A stretch of 64,000 nt of DNA from Nocardia vulneris (GCF_001613425.1 NZ_BDCI01000010.1:124001-188000), one strand, 5' to 3'; counted from the first letter of the stretch, positions 16,887 to 25,900 are shown. Made by a program: numbers and translations. Notes: generated by a model not told the origin, from the letters alone.

Positions 16887-17597
16887 ATGACCGAGAGTGA
16901 GGCACCATCCGGGCTCGACCCGGCCGATATCGATTTCGAACAGGCCTACCAGAGCGGCACCCTGGTCGAGGGTGCCGTGATGGATCGGCTGCCCTGGGAG
17001 ATAGATCGCCCGCAACCGTTGCTCGTAGAGTTCGAGCGCAGCGGCCGGGTCACCGGCGATGTGCTCGACATCGGTTGTGGCCCAGGGGATACCGCCATTT
17101 ACCTGGCCGGGCTCGGCTACCAGGTGACGGGCCTGGACTTCGCGCCGACCGCCATCGAGAAGGCCCGCGCGCGGGCCGCCGAGCGCGACGTGACGGTGGC
17201 CTTCGCCGTCGCGGACGCCACCGAACTCGGCGGGTACGACAGCCGATTCGACACCGTGGTCAGCAGCGCGCTCGCGCACTGTCTCGACCCCGAGCAGCGC
17301 AAAGCGCATGTGGCAGCACTGCATCGGGTGATGCGGCCCGGCGCGCGACTGTTCCAGCTCTGCTTCTCGGCAGGGCCGCACAGTGCCGGCTACGCGCCCT
17401 ATGCGGTCGGCGAAGACGAGTTGCGCGCCGCCTTCGCCGCGCCGGACTGGCGGCTCACCGAGCTGCGGCCCGGCAAGTTGACCGCGATCAAACCGCCGCC
17501 GGCGTTCCTGGAGCTGCTGCAGGGCATGCCGCTCGAACTGGACGCGGACGGTCATCTGCTGCTGCCGGTCTGGGTGCTGGAAGCCGAACGGGTCTGA
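16887..17597 (+). CDS. Class I SAM-dependent methyltransferase
   Basis: A 236-residue Rossmann-fold methyltransferase. Motif I is 'VLDIGCGPGDTAIYLAGLGY', motif II 'VTGLDFAPTAIEKARARAAE', and motif IV lies around 'FDTVVSSALAHCLDPEQRK', followed by 'MRPGARLFQLCF'. ATG 16887 follows a purine-rich ggcaggttc. It resembles thiol or small-molecule methyltransferases by size, but the substrate is not evident. It stands between two monocistronic genes. Confidence 0.88.
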   Translation: MTESEAPSGLDPADIDFEQAYQSGTLVEGAVMDRLPWEIDRPQPLLVEFERSGRVTGDVLDIGCGPGDTAIYLAGLGYQVTGLDFAPTAIEKARARAAERDVTVAFAVADATELGGYDSRFDTVVSSALAHCLDPEQRKAHVAALHRVMRPGARLFQLCFSAGPHSAGYAPYAVGEDELRAAFAAPDWRLTELRPGKLTAIKPPPAFLELLQGMPLELDADGHLLLPVWVLEAERV

Positions 17598-17678
17598 ATC
17601 GATGCGCGACCGATGATTTTCTTCGCGCCGTACCGTCGGATCAGGCAACGTACTCACCACTGATCCAGGAGTTGGGCG

Positions 17679-18293
17679 ATGAGAAAAATCACCGCAGGTC
17701 TGTTCATGTCCCTCGACGGCGTCATCGACAACCCGCAGGACTGGCACTTCCCGTACTTCAACGACGAGATGGGCGTTGCGGTCAACGCCCAGCTCGGCGC
17801 CGCCGACACCCTGCTGCTCGGACGCAGCACCTACGAGGGTTTCGCGGGTGCCTGGCCGGAGCGGGAGGCCGCGGGTGGCGAGGACGCCGCTTTCGCGAAG
17901 GTGCTCGGCGATGCGCGCAAGGTCGTCGTCTCGCACCAGGATCTGGAGTTCACCTGGCGTAATTCCGAGGTGTTGCAGGGTGGGCTGATCGAGGGCGTCA
18001 CCGCGCTGAAGAACGAGCCCGGTGGCGATATCGGTATGAGTGGTTCGGTCTCGGTCGTGCTCCAGCTGCTCGACGCCGGACTGCTGGACGAATTGCACCT
18101 GCTGGTGCATCCGATCGTCGTCGGCAAGGGCGCTCGGCTGTTCCCGGACCGCGAATCGACGCTGCCGCTGCGGCTGCTCTCCTCTCAGACGTTCGAGACG
18201 GGCGTGCTCAACCTGATCTACACCCGCGACGAGGCGGCGACCACCGCCACCTACGACGACGCGAAAGTGCATCTGCCCGAGGCGGATCAGTAG
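17679..18293 (+). CDS. Dihydrofolate reductase-family protein (RibD C-terminal domain)
   Basis: A 204-residue protein of the RibD_C/DHFR-like family: 'MRKITAGLFMSLDGVIDNPQ' at the start, 'DTLLLGRSTYEGFAGAWPER', then 'GDIGMSGSVSVVLQLLDAGL' and 'LHLLVHPIVVGKGARLF'. These are the conserved NADPH-binding elements of the stand-alone family. ATG 17679 lies behind aggagttgggcg. The 3' end overlaps the stop of the convergent SGNH hydrolase by 7 bases. Natural substrate unknown; it is not a housekeeping folA or ribD by context. Confidence 0.88.
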   Translation: MRKITAGLFMSLDGVIDNPQDWHFPYFNDEMGVAVNAQLGAADTLLLGRSTYEGFAGAWPEREAAGGEDAAFAKVLGDARKVVVSHQDLEFTWRNSEVLQGGLIEGVTALKNEPGGDIGMSGSVSVVLQLLDAGLLDELHLLVHPIVVGKGARLFPDRESTLPLRLLSSQTFETGVLNLIYTRDEAATTATYDDAKVHLPEADQ

Positions 18294-18985
18294 TCGTCGC
18301 GCCGCTGGGCGGGGGTGTCGAGCAGGTGTGCGAGCTGCTTGACCACCTCCGCCGCCAGGACCGCCTGTCCGGCCGCGGAGAAATGAATCCGGTCCGCGCT
18401 CAACAGATTCGGGCGGTCGTTGAGCGGGTGCTCCCAGCACTCGACCACGGCGACATCGTATTCCGCGGCCAAGGCGCGGGTGAGGTCGTTGAGCCGGCGG
18501 ACACGATCGGTCCAATCCGGGAAGACCGGCACCACATAGGCTTTGCCGAGGGTGAAGACGGTCATCGTGGCGCCGGTGCGTGCACCCAGGCGATACATAT
18601 CGCGCAGCTGCTGCTCGATCTCACCGAAATCCGGTGTGCGGCGGACGATATCGTTGGCACCGCTGGACAGGTGCAAGAGGTCCGGGCCGAATTCCAGCAG
18701 TCGATCCGCTTGGTGCCGGACGACCTCCGCGGTGGTCGCGCCGACCACACCGGTATTGCGATACGCGAGATCGGGCCGCACCCGGCGCAGCACGTCGGCG
18801 ACGCGATCGGCCCAGCCGAGGGTCGTGTAGCCGGGGCTGGGGTCGCCGGTGCCCACCGACAGGCTGTCTCCGATCACCGCGAAGCGCCGCCAGGGGGAGT
18901 CGTAGAGCAGGGCCGCGGCCTCCAGCGGGGGTAGGCAGAACGGGTCGGTTTCTTCGGTGGTGGGGCACGCCACGGTCATGAACAA
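18287..18985 (-). CDS. SGNH/GDSL-family hydrolase
   Basis: A 232-residue esterase-like protein. Block I 'FAVIGDSLSVGTGDP' supplies the nucleophile Ser, block III is 'LHLSSGANDI' (G-x-N-D) and block V is 'LSADRIHFSAAGQ' (D-x-x-H). All SGNH catalytic positions are present. There is no signal peptide, so it is probably cytoplasmic. ATG 18985 or 18979 could be the start. It lies 33 bases downstream of the marR-type gene on the same strand, with its own palindrome at 18989-19004 in the gap. Confidence 0.88.
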   Translation of the reverse strand: MFMTVACPTTEETDPFCLPPLEAAALLYDSPWRRFAVIGDSLSVGTGDPSPGYTTLGWADRVADVLRRVRPDLAYRNTGVVGATTAEVVRHQADRLLEFGPDLLHLSSGANDIVRRTPDFGEIEQQLRDMYRLGARTGATMTVFTLGKAYVVPVFPDWTDRVRRLNDLTRALAAEYDVAVVECWEHPLNDRPNLLSADRIHFSAAGQAVLAAEVVKQLAHLLDTPAQRRDDY

Positions 18986-18988
18986 ACA

Positions 18989-19004
18989 ATACGTTCGACC
19001 GTAT
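18989..19004. promoter_or_regulatory. 16-bp near-perfect palindrome before the SGNH hydrolase
   Basis: ATACG-ttcgac-CGTAT lies directly upstream of the hydrolase start. The arms are perfect 5-bp repeats and the centre (TTCGAC) is nearly symmetric. The size and position suggest an operator, but no dedicated regulator is identified. Confidence 0.4.
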
Positions 19005-19018
19005 GTCTATATCAAGGG

Positions 19019-19453
19019 TCAATCTTCGGCCGCCATGGCTTGGAGTAGATCGCGCAGCGCGCGCTGCTGAGCGGCGGTGAGCGAGGTCAGCGGCGAGTCG
19101 GCATTGAGCAACTCGACCGCAACCGTCCGCTGCCGGGCGCCGGCCGGGGTCAGCACGATCTGTTTGGCGCGCCGGTCGCTCGGGTGTGGCTCGCGGCGGA
19201 TCAGCTCCTGTTCCTCGAGCCGGTCCAGGACGAAGGTCGCATTGGACGGCTCGCACGACATCCGGGTGGCGAGTTCGCGTGCGGTGATCGGCTCTGACAA
19301 TTCACGCAGGGCGATGACCTGGGACGGCGTCAGGTCCAACTGCTCGGCGACGCGACGGACGTGCTGGTCGAGGCGGTGGGTGAAGCGGTGCACGAGTTTG
19401 CAGACGTCCCGGTCGAGTTCGGTCTCCACGGGCGGCGGGGGTCGGCGCTTCAT
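19019..19453 (-). CDS. MarR-family transcriptional regulator
   Basis: A ~144-residue winged-helix regulator: 'LDLTPSQVIALRELSEPITA', recognition region 'ELATRMSCEPSNATFVLDRL', wing 'IRREPHPSDRRAKQIVLTPA'. ATG 19453 (MKRRPP) was chosen over an upstream frame to 19507, which would run into the operator region. It is divergent from an MFS exporter gene at 19537. The shared intergenic DNA has two GTTCGAAC palindromes (19476-19483 and 19511-19520), so it probably represses itself and the exporter. Confidence 0.88.
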   Translation of the reverse strand: MKRRPPPPVETELDRDVCKLVHRFTHRLDQHVRRVAEQLDLTPSQVIALRELSEPITARELATRMSCEPSNATFVLDRLEEQELIRREPHPSDRRAKQIVLTPAGARQRTVAVELLNADSPLTSLTAAQQRALRDLLQAMAAED

Positions 19454-19475
19454 TGCATCGAGTCTAGCGCGTATC

Positions 19476-19520
19476 GTTCGAACTGTGATAGTTCTAGTTC
19501 GTATCATTTGAGTTCGAACT
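19476..19520. promoter_or_regulatory. Two GTTCGAAC palindromes between marR and MFS genes
   Basis: GTTCGAAC at 19476-19483 and AGTTCGAACT at 19511-19520, 35 bases apart start to start, with a related gttctagttcg between them. They flank the divergent starts at 19453 and 19537, as expected for a MarR operator. Confidence 0.6.
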
Positions 19521-19536
19521 ATATGAGGATGCTCTG

Positions 19537-20715
19537 ATGCGCCCTGCTGTCCTGTCCCTGATGTTGGTGGTGTTCGGTCTGACGACCGGTGAGTTCGTGA
19601 TCGCCGGGATCCTGCCGGAAGTGTCCGGCGGGCTATCGGTTTCGGTGCCCGCCGCGGGCATGCTGGTGACCGCCTACGCGATCGGCATGATCGTCGGCGG
19701 GCCGGTGGTGACCATGCTGACCGCGCGGGTGTCGCGCCGGCGGCTCGTCGTCGGGCTGGTCCTGTTCGCGATCTGCGCCAACCTGGGCTCGGCCTTCGCG
19801 CCGAATTATCCTGTGCTGCTGGCGATGCGGGCGGCCGCCGGACTGATCGTCGCCACCTTCTTCGCGGTCGCGATCGCCACCGCGGTCTCGACGGCCGAAC
19901 CCGGGAAAGAAGCCACCGCGGTCGCGCGGGTCGCTCTCGGACTGAACCTCGGGATCGTGCTCGGCACGCCGATCGGCGCGCTGATCGGTCAAAACTTCGG
20001 CTGGCGGGCGACTTTCGTCGCGGTGGCGTTGTGCGTGGGTCTCGCGTTGCCCGTGGTGCTGCGGTACCTGCCGGACGCGCCCGGGACCGCTGCCGAATCG
20101 GTATTCGGGGAGTTGCGCGTGTTCGGCGACCGGGCGGTCTGGGCGGCGATCGCGCTGACGGTGCTCGGAAACATCGGCGTGGTCACCGTTTTCACCTTCA
20201 TCACACCGCTGCTCACCGATTTCAGTGGATTCGGCGCGGGCGCGGTGCCGGTTCTGCTGCTGGTATACGGGGCGGGTGCGGTCGTCGGCAATCAGGTGGG
20301 CGGCTGGCTCGCCGACCGCACCCGGGCAGGGGTGGCGAGCCTGCTGGCGGCGCTCGCCGTGGTCCTCTTGCTGTTCTGGGCGCTCGGTGACGGCCGAATC
20401 GCCGCGGTGCTACTGACTTTCGGGCTCGGCGCGCTCGCGTTCGCGATCGTTCCCGGCATGCAGACCCGGGTGATCGCCGCGGCCGCCGCAGCGCCGACCC
20501 TGGCCGTCGCGGTGAATGCCTCCGGCTTCCAGCTGGCGGCCGCCGGCGCGGGCCGGCTGGGTGGCTGGGTGCTCGGCGACGGTTCGGGGCTGCGGGCGAT
20601 TCCCCTGGTGGGCGCGGTGCTGACGCTCGCCGGCCTGGCCCTGGCGCTCGTGCTGCTGTGGCGGGACCGCGAACAGGTCGGCGAGTCCGCGCCGGAGCTG
20701 GCCGAGAAGCGTTAG
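19537..20715 (+). CDS. MFS exporter (DHA1, Cmx/AraJ-like)
   Basis: A 392-residue, 12-helix major facilitator. It starts 'MRPAVLSLMLVVFGLTTGEF' and shows 'TAYAIGMIVGGPVVTML' and 'ARVALGLNLGIVLGTPIGAL', the motif C-type region of drug/H+ antiporters. This subgroup contains chloramphenicol and sugar efflux proteins, but the substrate cannot be read from sequence. It is divergent from a MarR regulator with shared operators. The end overlaps the convergent hydrolase by 4 bases. Confidence 0.9.
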   Translation: MRPAVLSLMLVVFGLTTGEFVIAGILPEVSGGLSVSVPAAGMLVTAYAIGMIVGGPVVTMLTARVSRRRLVVGLVLFAICANLGSAFAPNYPVLLAMRAAAGLIVATFFAVAIATAVSTAEPGKEATAVARVALGLNLGIVLGTPIGALIGQNFGWRATFVAVALCVGLALPVVLRYLPDAPGTAAESVFGELRVFGDRAVWAAIALTVLGNIGVVTVFTFITPLLTDFSGFGAGAVPVLLLVYGAGAVVGNQVGGWLADRTRAGVASLLAALAVVLLLFWALGDGRIAAVLLTFGLGALAFAIVPGMQTRVIAAAAAAPTLAVAVNASGFQLAAAGAGRLGGWVLGDGSGLRAIPLVGAVLTLAGLALALVLLWRDREQVGESAPELAEKR

Positions 20716-21644
20716 GCGGTCAGTGCTTTCGCGACGATGCCGCCGGTGATCGCCTTCGTCAGATAGTGGGTCGAGTCGTGCGGGCTGGCGCCGTTGTCCA
20801 GTGGTTCCTCGGTGACCGGCACCACGCCGGCGCCGGGGAACGGCGGGAAGAACGGGGTGAGATCGAGATGCGCGGCGACCAGATCGTCGCGGTCCACCAG
20901 ATTGTGCCAAGCGGCAACGGCTTTCGGGACCATGGCCGGTTGCGGGCGGAGCCGCTCGTAGATGACGGTGCGCAGGCCGAGCGGGGAACCCATGGTCAGC
21001 AGGGTCACCTCTTGGTCGACGCGATGCAGCGCCTCGTAGGCGACGACCGAGCCGAGCGAATGCGCGACGACCAGTTCGGTCTCCGGCCCCACCTGCGCGA
21101 GCACCTGCTGTTGCGCGTACTCGCGCACGTTCTCGTCGGTGAAATAGCGGGCCACCTGGGACAGCGCGCGCACCACGAACTTCTCCGCAAGCCCGATGCC
21201 GAACGGTGCGAACCAGCGCAGCCGCACCAAGGCGTTGAGTGCCGGGCGCAGTGCGGCTTTGGGTCCCTGCGGCTTGGCCTCCGGCGGCACCACCGCGGTG
21301 AGGCGCTGGGCGGTCAATCGATCCCGCTGGTCGCCCGCGTGCTCGGCGGCCGTGGCCAACCAGAGTTCGGCGAGCTGTTCCATCAGCTCGAGTTGCTCTG
21401 CGTCGAGATCGCCGACGGCGCCGCCCTGCGCTCCTTCGGCCAAGAACTGATTGCCGTAGAACGCCATCCTGGTCGAGATGTCGCCCGGTCTTCCGTTGCG
21501 CCACAGGCGATCGGCGAGTTCCAGGTCGCCGTGGTTGCGCACCCCGCCCGCGAGGCCGGGCAACCACTGCGCCTCCAGCGTGTCGGCCGACGCCTGTTCC
21601 TGTGCGATGCCGTGTACGAGGACGATCGTTGCCAACGTCCCCAC
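20712..21644 (-). CDS. Alpha/beta-hydrolase, lipase-like
   Basis: About 310 residues. The N-terminal 'TIVLVHGIAQEQ' is the oxyanion-hole HG motif and 'LVVAHSLGSVVAYEAL' holds the nucleophile Ser (x-H-S-x-G). A late 'DSTHYLTKAI' could supply the His. GTG 21644 was chosen because ggaggaaag precedes it closely; the open frame extends to 21716 without an RBS. No signal peptide. Many such stand-alone hydrolases sit in Nocardia genomes; the substrate is unknown. Confidence 0.78.
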   Translation of the reverse strand: MGTLATIVLVHGIAQEQASADTLEAQWLPGLAGGVRNHGDLELADRLWRNGRPGDISTRMAFYGNQFLAEGAQGGAVGDLDAEQLELMEQLAELWLATAAEHAGDQRDRLTAQRLTAVVPPEAKPQGPKAALRPALNALVRLRWFAPFGIGLAEKFVVRALSQVARYFTDENVREYAQQQVLAQVGPETELVVAHSLGSVVAYEALHRVDQEVTLLTMGSPLGLRTVIYERLRPQPAMVPKAVAAWHNLVDRDDLVAAHLDLTPFFPPFPGAGVVPVTEEPLDNGASPHDSTHYLTKAITGGIVAKALTA

Positions 21645-21776
21645 CCCTTTCCTCCGGCCGTGCGGCCTGCGCCATAGCGCCGTGCCTTCCGTCGGGATCG
21701 AAGACGCTCTGAGCATAATCCCGCCATCCCCAACCCGCCCCGCGAATCAGCCCTCCGACAGCCGTTCGCTACCTGA

Positions 21777-22712
21777 TCAACTCGCGAGGTCGGCGGGGTC
21801 GGTGTTTGCGCCGCAGAGGATGACGCAGACTTTTTCGTTGGGTGCTGGGGTGTAGGCGGAGGAGTGAAGGGCGGCCGGGGCGGTGGCGGCGCCGTGTTCT
21901 ACGGCGAGGCGGTGCTCTTCCCAGAGGGTGCGGCGGGTGGCGATGATGGCTTCGTCGTCGACCAGGATCGAGTCGACGCGGTAGGACTGGGCGGCGTGCA
22001 GGGCCAATGCGGTGGCGCGGCGGGCGCCGAGGGAGTCGGCGGCGATCGAGTCGACCGGGACGTCGACCAGGTGGCCGGCCTCGACGGCGGCGTGCAGCGC
22101 TCGGCAGTTCCGTGGCTCGACGGCGACCGTGCGGATGCCGTAATGGTCTGCGGCGGTGGCGATTCCGGCGAACAACCCGCCGCCGCCGACGGCGACCACG
22201 ACGGTGTCGAGGTCGGGCATCCGCTGCCGGATCTCTTCCATGAGGGTGCCTGCCCCCGCGGCGATCAACGGATGGTCGTAGGCGTGGGACAGCAGTGCGC
22301 CGGTCGAGGCCGCGAAATCCTGGCTCGCCGCCAGCGCGTCCGCGTACTGCGTGCCGACCAGATGCACTGTGGCGCCATAGGAATGCAGCCGCCGCACCTT
22401 CACCTCCGGTGCGGTGGCGGGCAGGAACACGGTGGCTTCGACACCCTGCGTCCGGGCCGCCCAGGCACAGGCGAGCCCGGCGTTACCACCCGAGGCGATC
22501 GTCACGCCCGCCGCGGGCAGGGTGCCGTTCTCCTGATGCGCCAGTAGGAAATTCAGCGCACCGCGGACCTTGAAACTACCGGTGTGCTGGAGCAGTTCCA
22601 GCGCGAACCACAGGTTCCCCGCACCGTCGCCCGCGGGCGCGAGGGTGATCGGCCGCACCCGGTGCGCCACCCGCGCGACGGCGGCCTTGATATCGGTGTG
22701 GCCGAGTTCCAT
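21777..22712 (-). CDS. PLP-dependent serine/threonine dehydratase-family enzyme
   Basis: A 311-residue fold-type II PLP enzyme. The Schiff-base Lys is in 'LLQHTGSFKVRGALNFL', the phosphate loop is 'AVGGGGLFAGIATAAD', substrate loop 'IASGGNAGLACAWAA', and the C-terminal cofactor contact is 'VILCGANTD'. The family includes threonine dehydratase and serine racemase; 'SGGNAG' replaces the usual SSGNHG loop, so a related amino-acid ammonia-lyase or racemase is possible. ATG 22712 starts 8 bases after the preceding membrane-protein gene, so the two form an operon. Confidence 0.85.
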   Translation of the reverse strand: MELGHTDIKAAVARVAHRVRPITLAPAGDGAGNLWFALELLQHTGSFKVRGALNFLLAHQENGTLPAAGVTIASGGNAGLACAWAARTQGVEATVFLPATAPEVKVRRLHSYGATVHLVGTQYADALAASQDFAASTGALLSHAYDHPLIAAGAGTLMEEIRQRMPDLDTVVVAVGGGGLFAGIATAADHYGIRTVAVEPRNCRALHAAVEAGHLVDVPVDSIAADSLGARRATALALHAAQSYRVDSILVDDEAIIATRRTLWEEHRLAVEHGAATAPAALHSSAYTPAPNEKVCVILCGANTDPADLAS

Positions 22713-22720
22713 TGTGCTCC

Positions 22721-24166
22721 TCAGTGTTCGCGGCGGTGCGGTGCGAACTCCAGGGTAAGCAGCGCGGCGGCCGCGATGAGCACCTCGCGCCAGCGGATCA
22801 GCACATACCGCTGGTCGGACAGCGCGTGGAACTTGCGCAGGAACCGATACAGCGATTCCAGCCGGATGAGCGGATCGCCGAGGTGCACGAGCGCATACAT
22901 CAGCTTCGCGGTGCGCGACTTCTCTTTGTCGGCGAACAGCTCCGGGAATGGCGCGAAGGCCAACGAGATCCGAGTGATGCCGTGCTCGCGGGCGTAGTCG
23001 ACCAGATCGATGATCATCCGCTCGTCCAGGCCGTTCGGGGCGCCCTTGCGCCGCCACGGCACGTCGAGGCTGAGTTCGCGGCCGCGCCCGGAGATGCCGT
23101 AGCGCTGGAAGCCCGACACCGTGCCGTCCGCGTCCTTGGCCATGACCACCAGCATGTTCGGGTTCCGGCCGTCCAGCAGGTGATCCAGGATCATCGAGAA
23201 GCCGCGGGTCTGCCTGCCCTTACCCCATTCGTCGACGATGCCGAGCAGTTCGGCGCGCTGGCCGTCGGTCAGGGCCGACTCGTCCACGATCTCGGTGGTG
23301 ACGCCGAAATTGCGGGTGCGGCTGACGGCTTGGCGCAGGTTGCGGAAATGCCGGCCGACCATCGCGAAATCATCGACCTCGAGCATCACGTCGCGTCCGA
23401 TCGGAACGGCGTGCAGCCCACGGTGTTCCAGCGCGCGCACGCGCCACAGCTCGGTCAACTCCGGGCTCGCGCCGAGTACGGCGATGCGCCAGCCCTGATT
23501 GAGCGCGAACTCGGAGAACTCGGTGAGCAGCGCGGGGAAGGCGGCGCGGTCGCCGATCGGATCGCCCGCGACCACGGCGATACCGAAGCGGGCCCGATAG
23601 CCGATGCCCGCGGTCGAATCCGCGTTGAAGAAGTAGGTTTTCGAGGAGTGCAGCGCGAAGGGGGCGAGCGGATCCCGTTCGGTGCGGCCGACGAGTTCGG
23701 CGACCCGGTACAGCTGATCGGGCTGCGGCCTGCTGGATTGCGGGAGCACCAGCAGGAAACCGCTCGACGCGAGCAGCACGAAACCGTAGCCGGGATGTTC
23801 GGCGCGATAGGCGAGATGGGCGATGGCCAGGACGAGCAGCGCGACCGCGAAGTGGGCCAGCGTGATCGGCCTGCGCAGGTGCAGCCCGCGGGCCACGAAG
23901 ACACCGGCGAGCGAGACGGCGACGAACCACGCGTGGTCGACGCCGTGGTTCGCGGCCTGATGTGCCTCGTACACGAGCAGCACGCTGATCGCCAGGGCGG
24001 CGCCGATGAACACCGGCCGCACCCACGAGTCCGCCGGGAAAGCGGCTTGCCGGTATCCGATTCGCGTCGCCAAGCGCGCGGGCACGGCGGCCGCGGCGCG
24101 TTCCTCGCTCACATCCCCACCAGCTTCGCCATGTGGTCCTCCCGATGATCGCCTACCGAACAACAT
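22721..24166 (-). CDS. DUF2156/MprF-like aminoacyl-lipid transferase domain membrane protein
   Basis: 481 residues: an N-terminal region with about four membrane helices (around residues 50-145) followed by a GNAT-like DUF2156 domain as in the catalytic half of MprF/LysX ('SSKTYFFNADSTAGIGYRAR', 'VVAGDPIGDRAAFPALL', 'GRDVMLEVDDFAMVG', 'GLDERMIIDLVDYAREHGI'). It lacks the long flippase domain of full MprF. The start is uncertain; GTG at about 24112 is an alternative. It is followed closely by the PLP enzyme gene. A role in modifying membrane lipids with an amino acid is inferred from the family. Confidence 0.78.
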   Translation of the reverse strand: MLFGRRSSGGPHGEAGGDVSEERAAAAVPARLATRIGYRQAAFPADSWVRPVFIGAALAISVLLVYEAHQAANHGVDHAWFVAVSLAGVFVARGLHLRRPITLAHFAVALLVLAIAHLAYRAEHPGYGFVLLASSGFLLVLPQSSRPQPDQLYRVAELVGRTERDPLAPFALHSSKTYFFNADSTAGIGYRARFGIAVVAGDPIGDRAAFPALLTEFSEFALNQGWRIAVLGASPELTELWRVRALEHRGLHAVPIGRDVMLEVDDFAMVGRHFRNLRQAVSRTRNFGVTTEIVDESALTDGQRAELLGIVDEWGKGRQTRGFSMILDHLLDGRNPNMLVVMAKDADGTVSGFQRYGISGRGRELSLDVPWRRKGAPNGLDERMIIDLVDYAREHGITRISLAFAPFPELFADKEKSRTAKLMYALVHLGDPLIRLESLYRFLRKFHALSDQRYVLIRWREVLIAAAALLTLEFAPHRREH

Positions 24167-24292
24167 TAAGCGGAACCGGCGGTAACGGGGAACAGCGGTC
24201 CCCGAAAACCGGCCGGTTGGTCGCGTGACGGCACGATCCCGCGGTTGCTGGGGCCGAGGCCGACCCCAGGCGAAACATAGGATGATTCGGAC

Positions 24293-25063
24293 TTATTCCG
24301 CGGAGAGCGAACGCCGGAACAATGTCACAAGATCGTCCAGGTGACGTCGGTAGGCGTCCTCTCGGTACACCGGGATGTCCCGCATGGTGAAACCGTGCGG
24401 TGCATCGGGGTAGACGACGGAGGTGTACCGCGTGCCCGCGGCGTCCAGTGCCTGCTCGAGGCGGGCGATCTGCTCGGGCGGCATGGACGAATCCTGATCG
24501 GCGTGCGCGACGAACACCTCCGCGGTGATGCCCGGCGCCGCGAAGTGCGGGCTGTCCGGCTGGTCCGCGGCGGCGAGGTTGCCGCCGTGGAAGCTGGCCG
24601 CGGCGGCGATGCGATCGCCGAACGCCGCGGCGGTGCGCAACGCGAGCCGCCCGCCCATGCAGTAGCCGGTGGTGGCCACTGGGCCTGGGGTCACCGCCGG
24701 GGCGGCGGCGAGCCAGTCCAGGTAGTACTGCGCGTCCTGCAGGGCGCCCTCGGGCGTGAGGGCGGCGCGCACCGGCGCCAGCTCGGCGAAGAACGCGGCA
24801 CCCGCATCCGGCTCGGTGAAGTCCGGCATGGGCAGCACCGGCGCGCGGCCGGTGCGATAGAAGATGTTCGGCGCGAGCACGCTGAAACCTTGCGCCGCAA
24901 TGGTCTCCACCAGTTCGCGCAGGTAGGGACGCAAGCCGAACGCGTCCATGTAGAGCAGGACGCCGGGGTGGCGGGCGCCGTCGTCCGGATGTGCGAAGTA
25001 GGCGTCCGCGGTGCCGTCGGGGAGGGGAATATCGATCGCCTGAAAAGCCACAGGGGAAGTCAC
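24293..25063 (-). CDS. Dienelactone hydrolase-family protein
   Basis: About 256 residues of the DLH fold. The nucleophile is Cys in 'TTGYCMGGRLALRTA', as in dienelactone hydrolases; the acid lies in 'FVAHADQDSSMPPEQ' and the His in 'YPDAPHGFTMRD'. The N-terminal beta strands ('HPGVLLYMDAFGLRPYLREL') are also typical. GTG 25063 gives the family-like start 'VTSPVAFQAIDIPLPDG'; an ATG at 25108 would add 15 residues. It is monocistronic. Confidence 0.88.
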   Translation of the reverse strand: MTSPVAFQAIDIPLPDGTADAYFAHPDDGARHPGVLLYMDAFGLRPYLRELVETIAAQGFSVLAPNIFYRTGRAPVLPMPDFTEPDAGAAFFAELAPVRAALTPEGALQDAQYYLDWLAAAPAVTPGPVATTGYCMGGRLALRTAAAFGDRIAAAASFHGGNLAAADQPDSPHFAAPGITAEVFVAHADQDSSMPPEQIARLEQALDAAGTRYTSVVYPDAPHGFTMRDIPVYREDAYRRHLDDLVTLFRRSLSAE

Positions 25064-25321
25064 CGGAGCGAGTCTACGGAGGAATATCGGCGCCGGTCGA
25101 CCCGTCATTACCTTGGCAAATTACCGCATATCTCGGCGATTTCGGGCGTGTGTACGCTCCATTCGCCGCTGAAGTTGACATGCTCTCTGTCGGTGCCGTG
25201 TACGGCTCCCGAGTGGTCACGTTTCACCAGCGCCCGCGGGGTCCGCGCGATTACGTCACCGTGTTCGATCGCCGATCCGTACCAATCGCCTGGTGAATGG
25301 GCGCGACGAGAGGTTTGACTC

Positions 25322-25825
25322 GTGAAATTGAGCTGGCTGGTGGTTCCGGCGCTGGTCGCCGTTGCGGTGACAGGGTGCTCCGACGACACGTCGACGAGCC
25401 CGGAAGCGACCTCGTCGAGTGGTGCGGCGACCTCGAGTTCCGCTGCTCCGGCTGCCGATTCGAACAATGACGACGAAGCGGGCGGTGTGCGAATCGCGCT
25501 CGGTGAGACCAAAAAGGTCCCGATTCCCGCCGATGCGGTGATGGATATCCGAGTGCCCGCGGACTGGGGCGCCGCCGCGAATACGTTGCGCTGCACCGCG
25601 GTGGACAGTTCCGGCCGGAACGAAGATCTCCGGTCGAGCGACGTGAAAAAGACCGAAACGGTCAATGGCAAGGACTGGGTCACCGTGTGGACGTTTTCGT
25701 CCGCGCCCGCCGGTGAGGTCACCGTGGGGTGCAAGGACCCCGACTCGAGCATCGCGGCCGCCCATCCCGCGCCGTTCGTCCGCGTGGTCCCGCGCGGGGT
25801 GCTTCCGGTGCCGCCGCAGCGCTGA
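25322..25825 (+). CDS. Exported lipoprotein of unknown function
   Basis: 167 residues with a lipoprotein signal peptide: 'MKLSWLVVPALVAVAVTGC' ends in the lipobox VTGC with Cys 19. A Ser/Thr/Ala-rich linker follows (residues 20-50), then a ~110-residue domain with two Cys ('NTLRCTAV', 'VTVGCKDP'). The start is GTG 25322, with gaggt about ten bases upstream. It would be anchored on the outer face of the cytoplasmic membrane. No partner gene is adjacent. Confidence 0.78.
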   Translation: MKLSWLVVPALVAVAVTGCSDDTSTSPEATSSSGAATSSSAAPAADSNNDDEAGGVRIALGETKKVPIPADAVMDIRVPADWGAAANTLRCTAVDSSGRNEDLRSSDVKKTETVNGKDWVTVWTFSSAPAGEVTVGCKDPDSSIAAAHPAPFVRVVPRGVLPVPPQR

Positions 25826-25900
25826 GCCCGCCTGCCGTTCTCGGCGGTCATGCGCGCGAACGCAGCCGACCCTGTCGGCGGATGCCGGTAGCGTCGAGTC

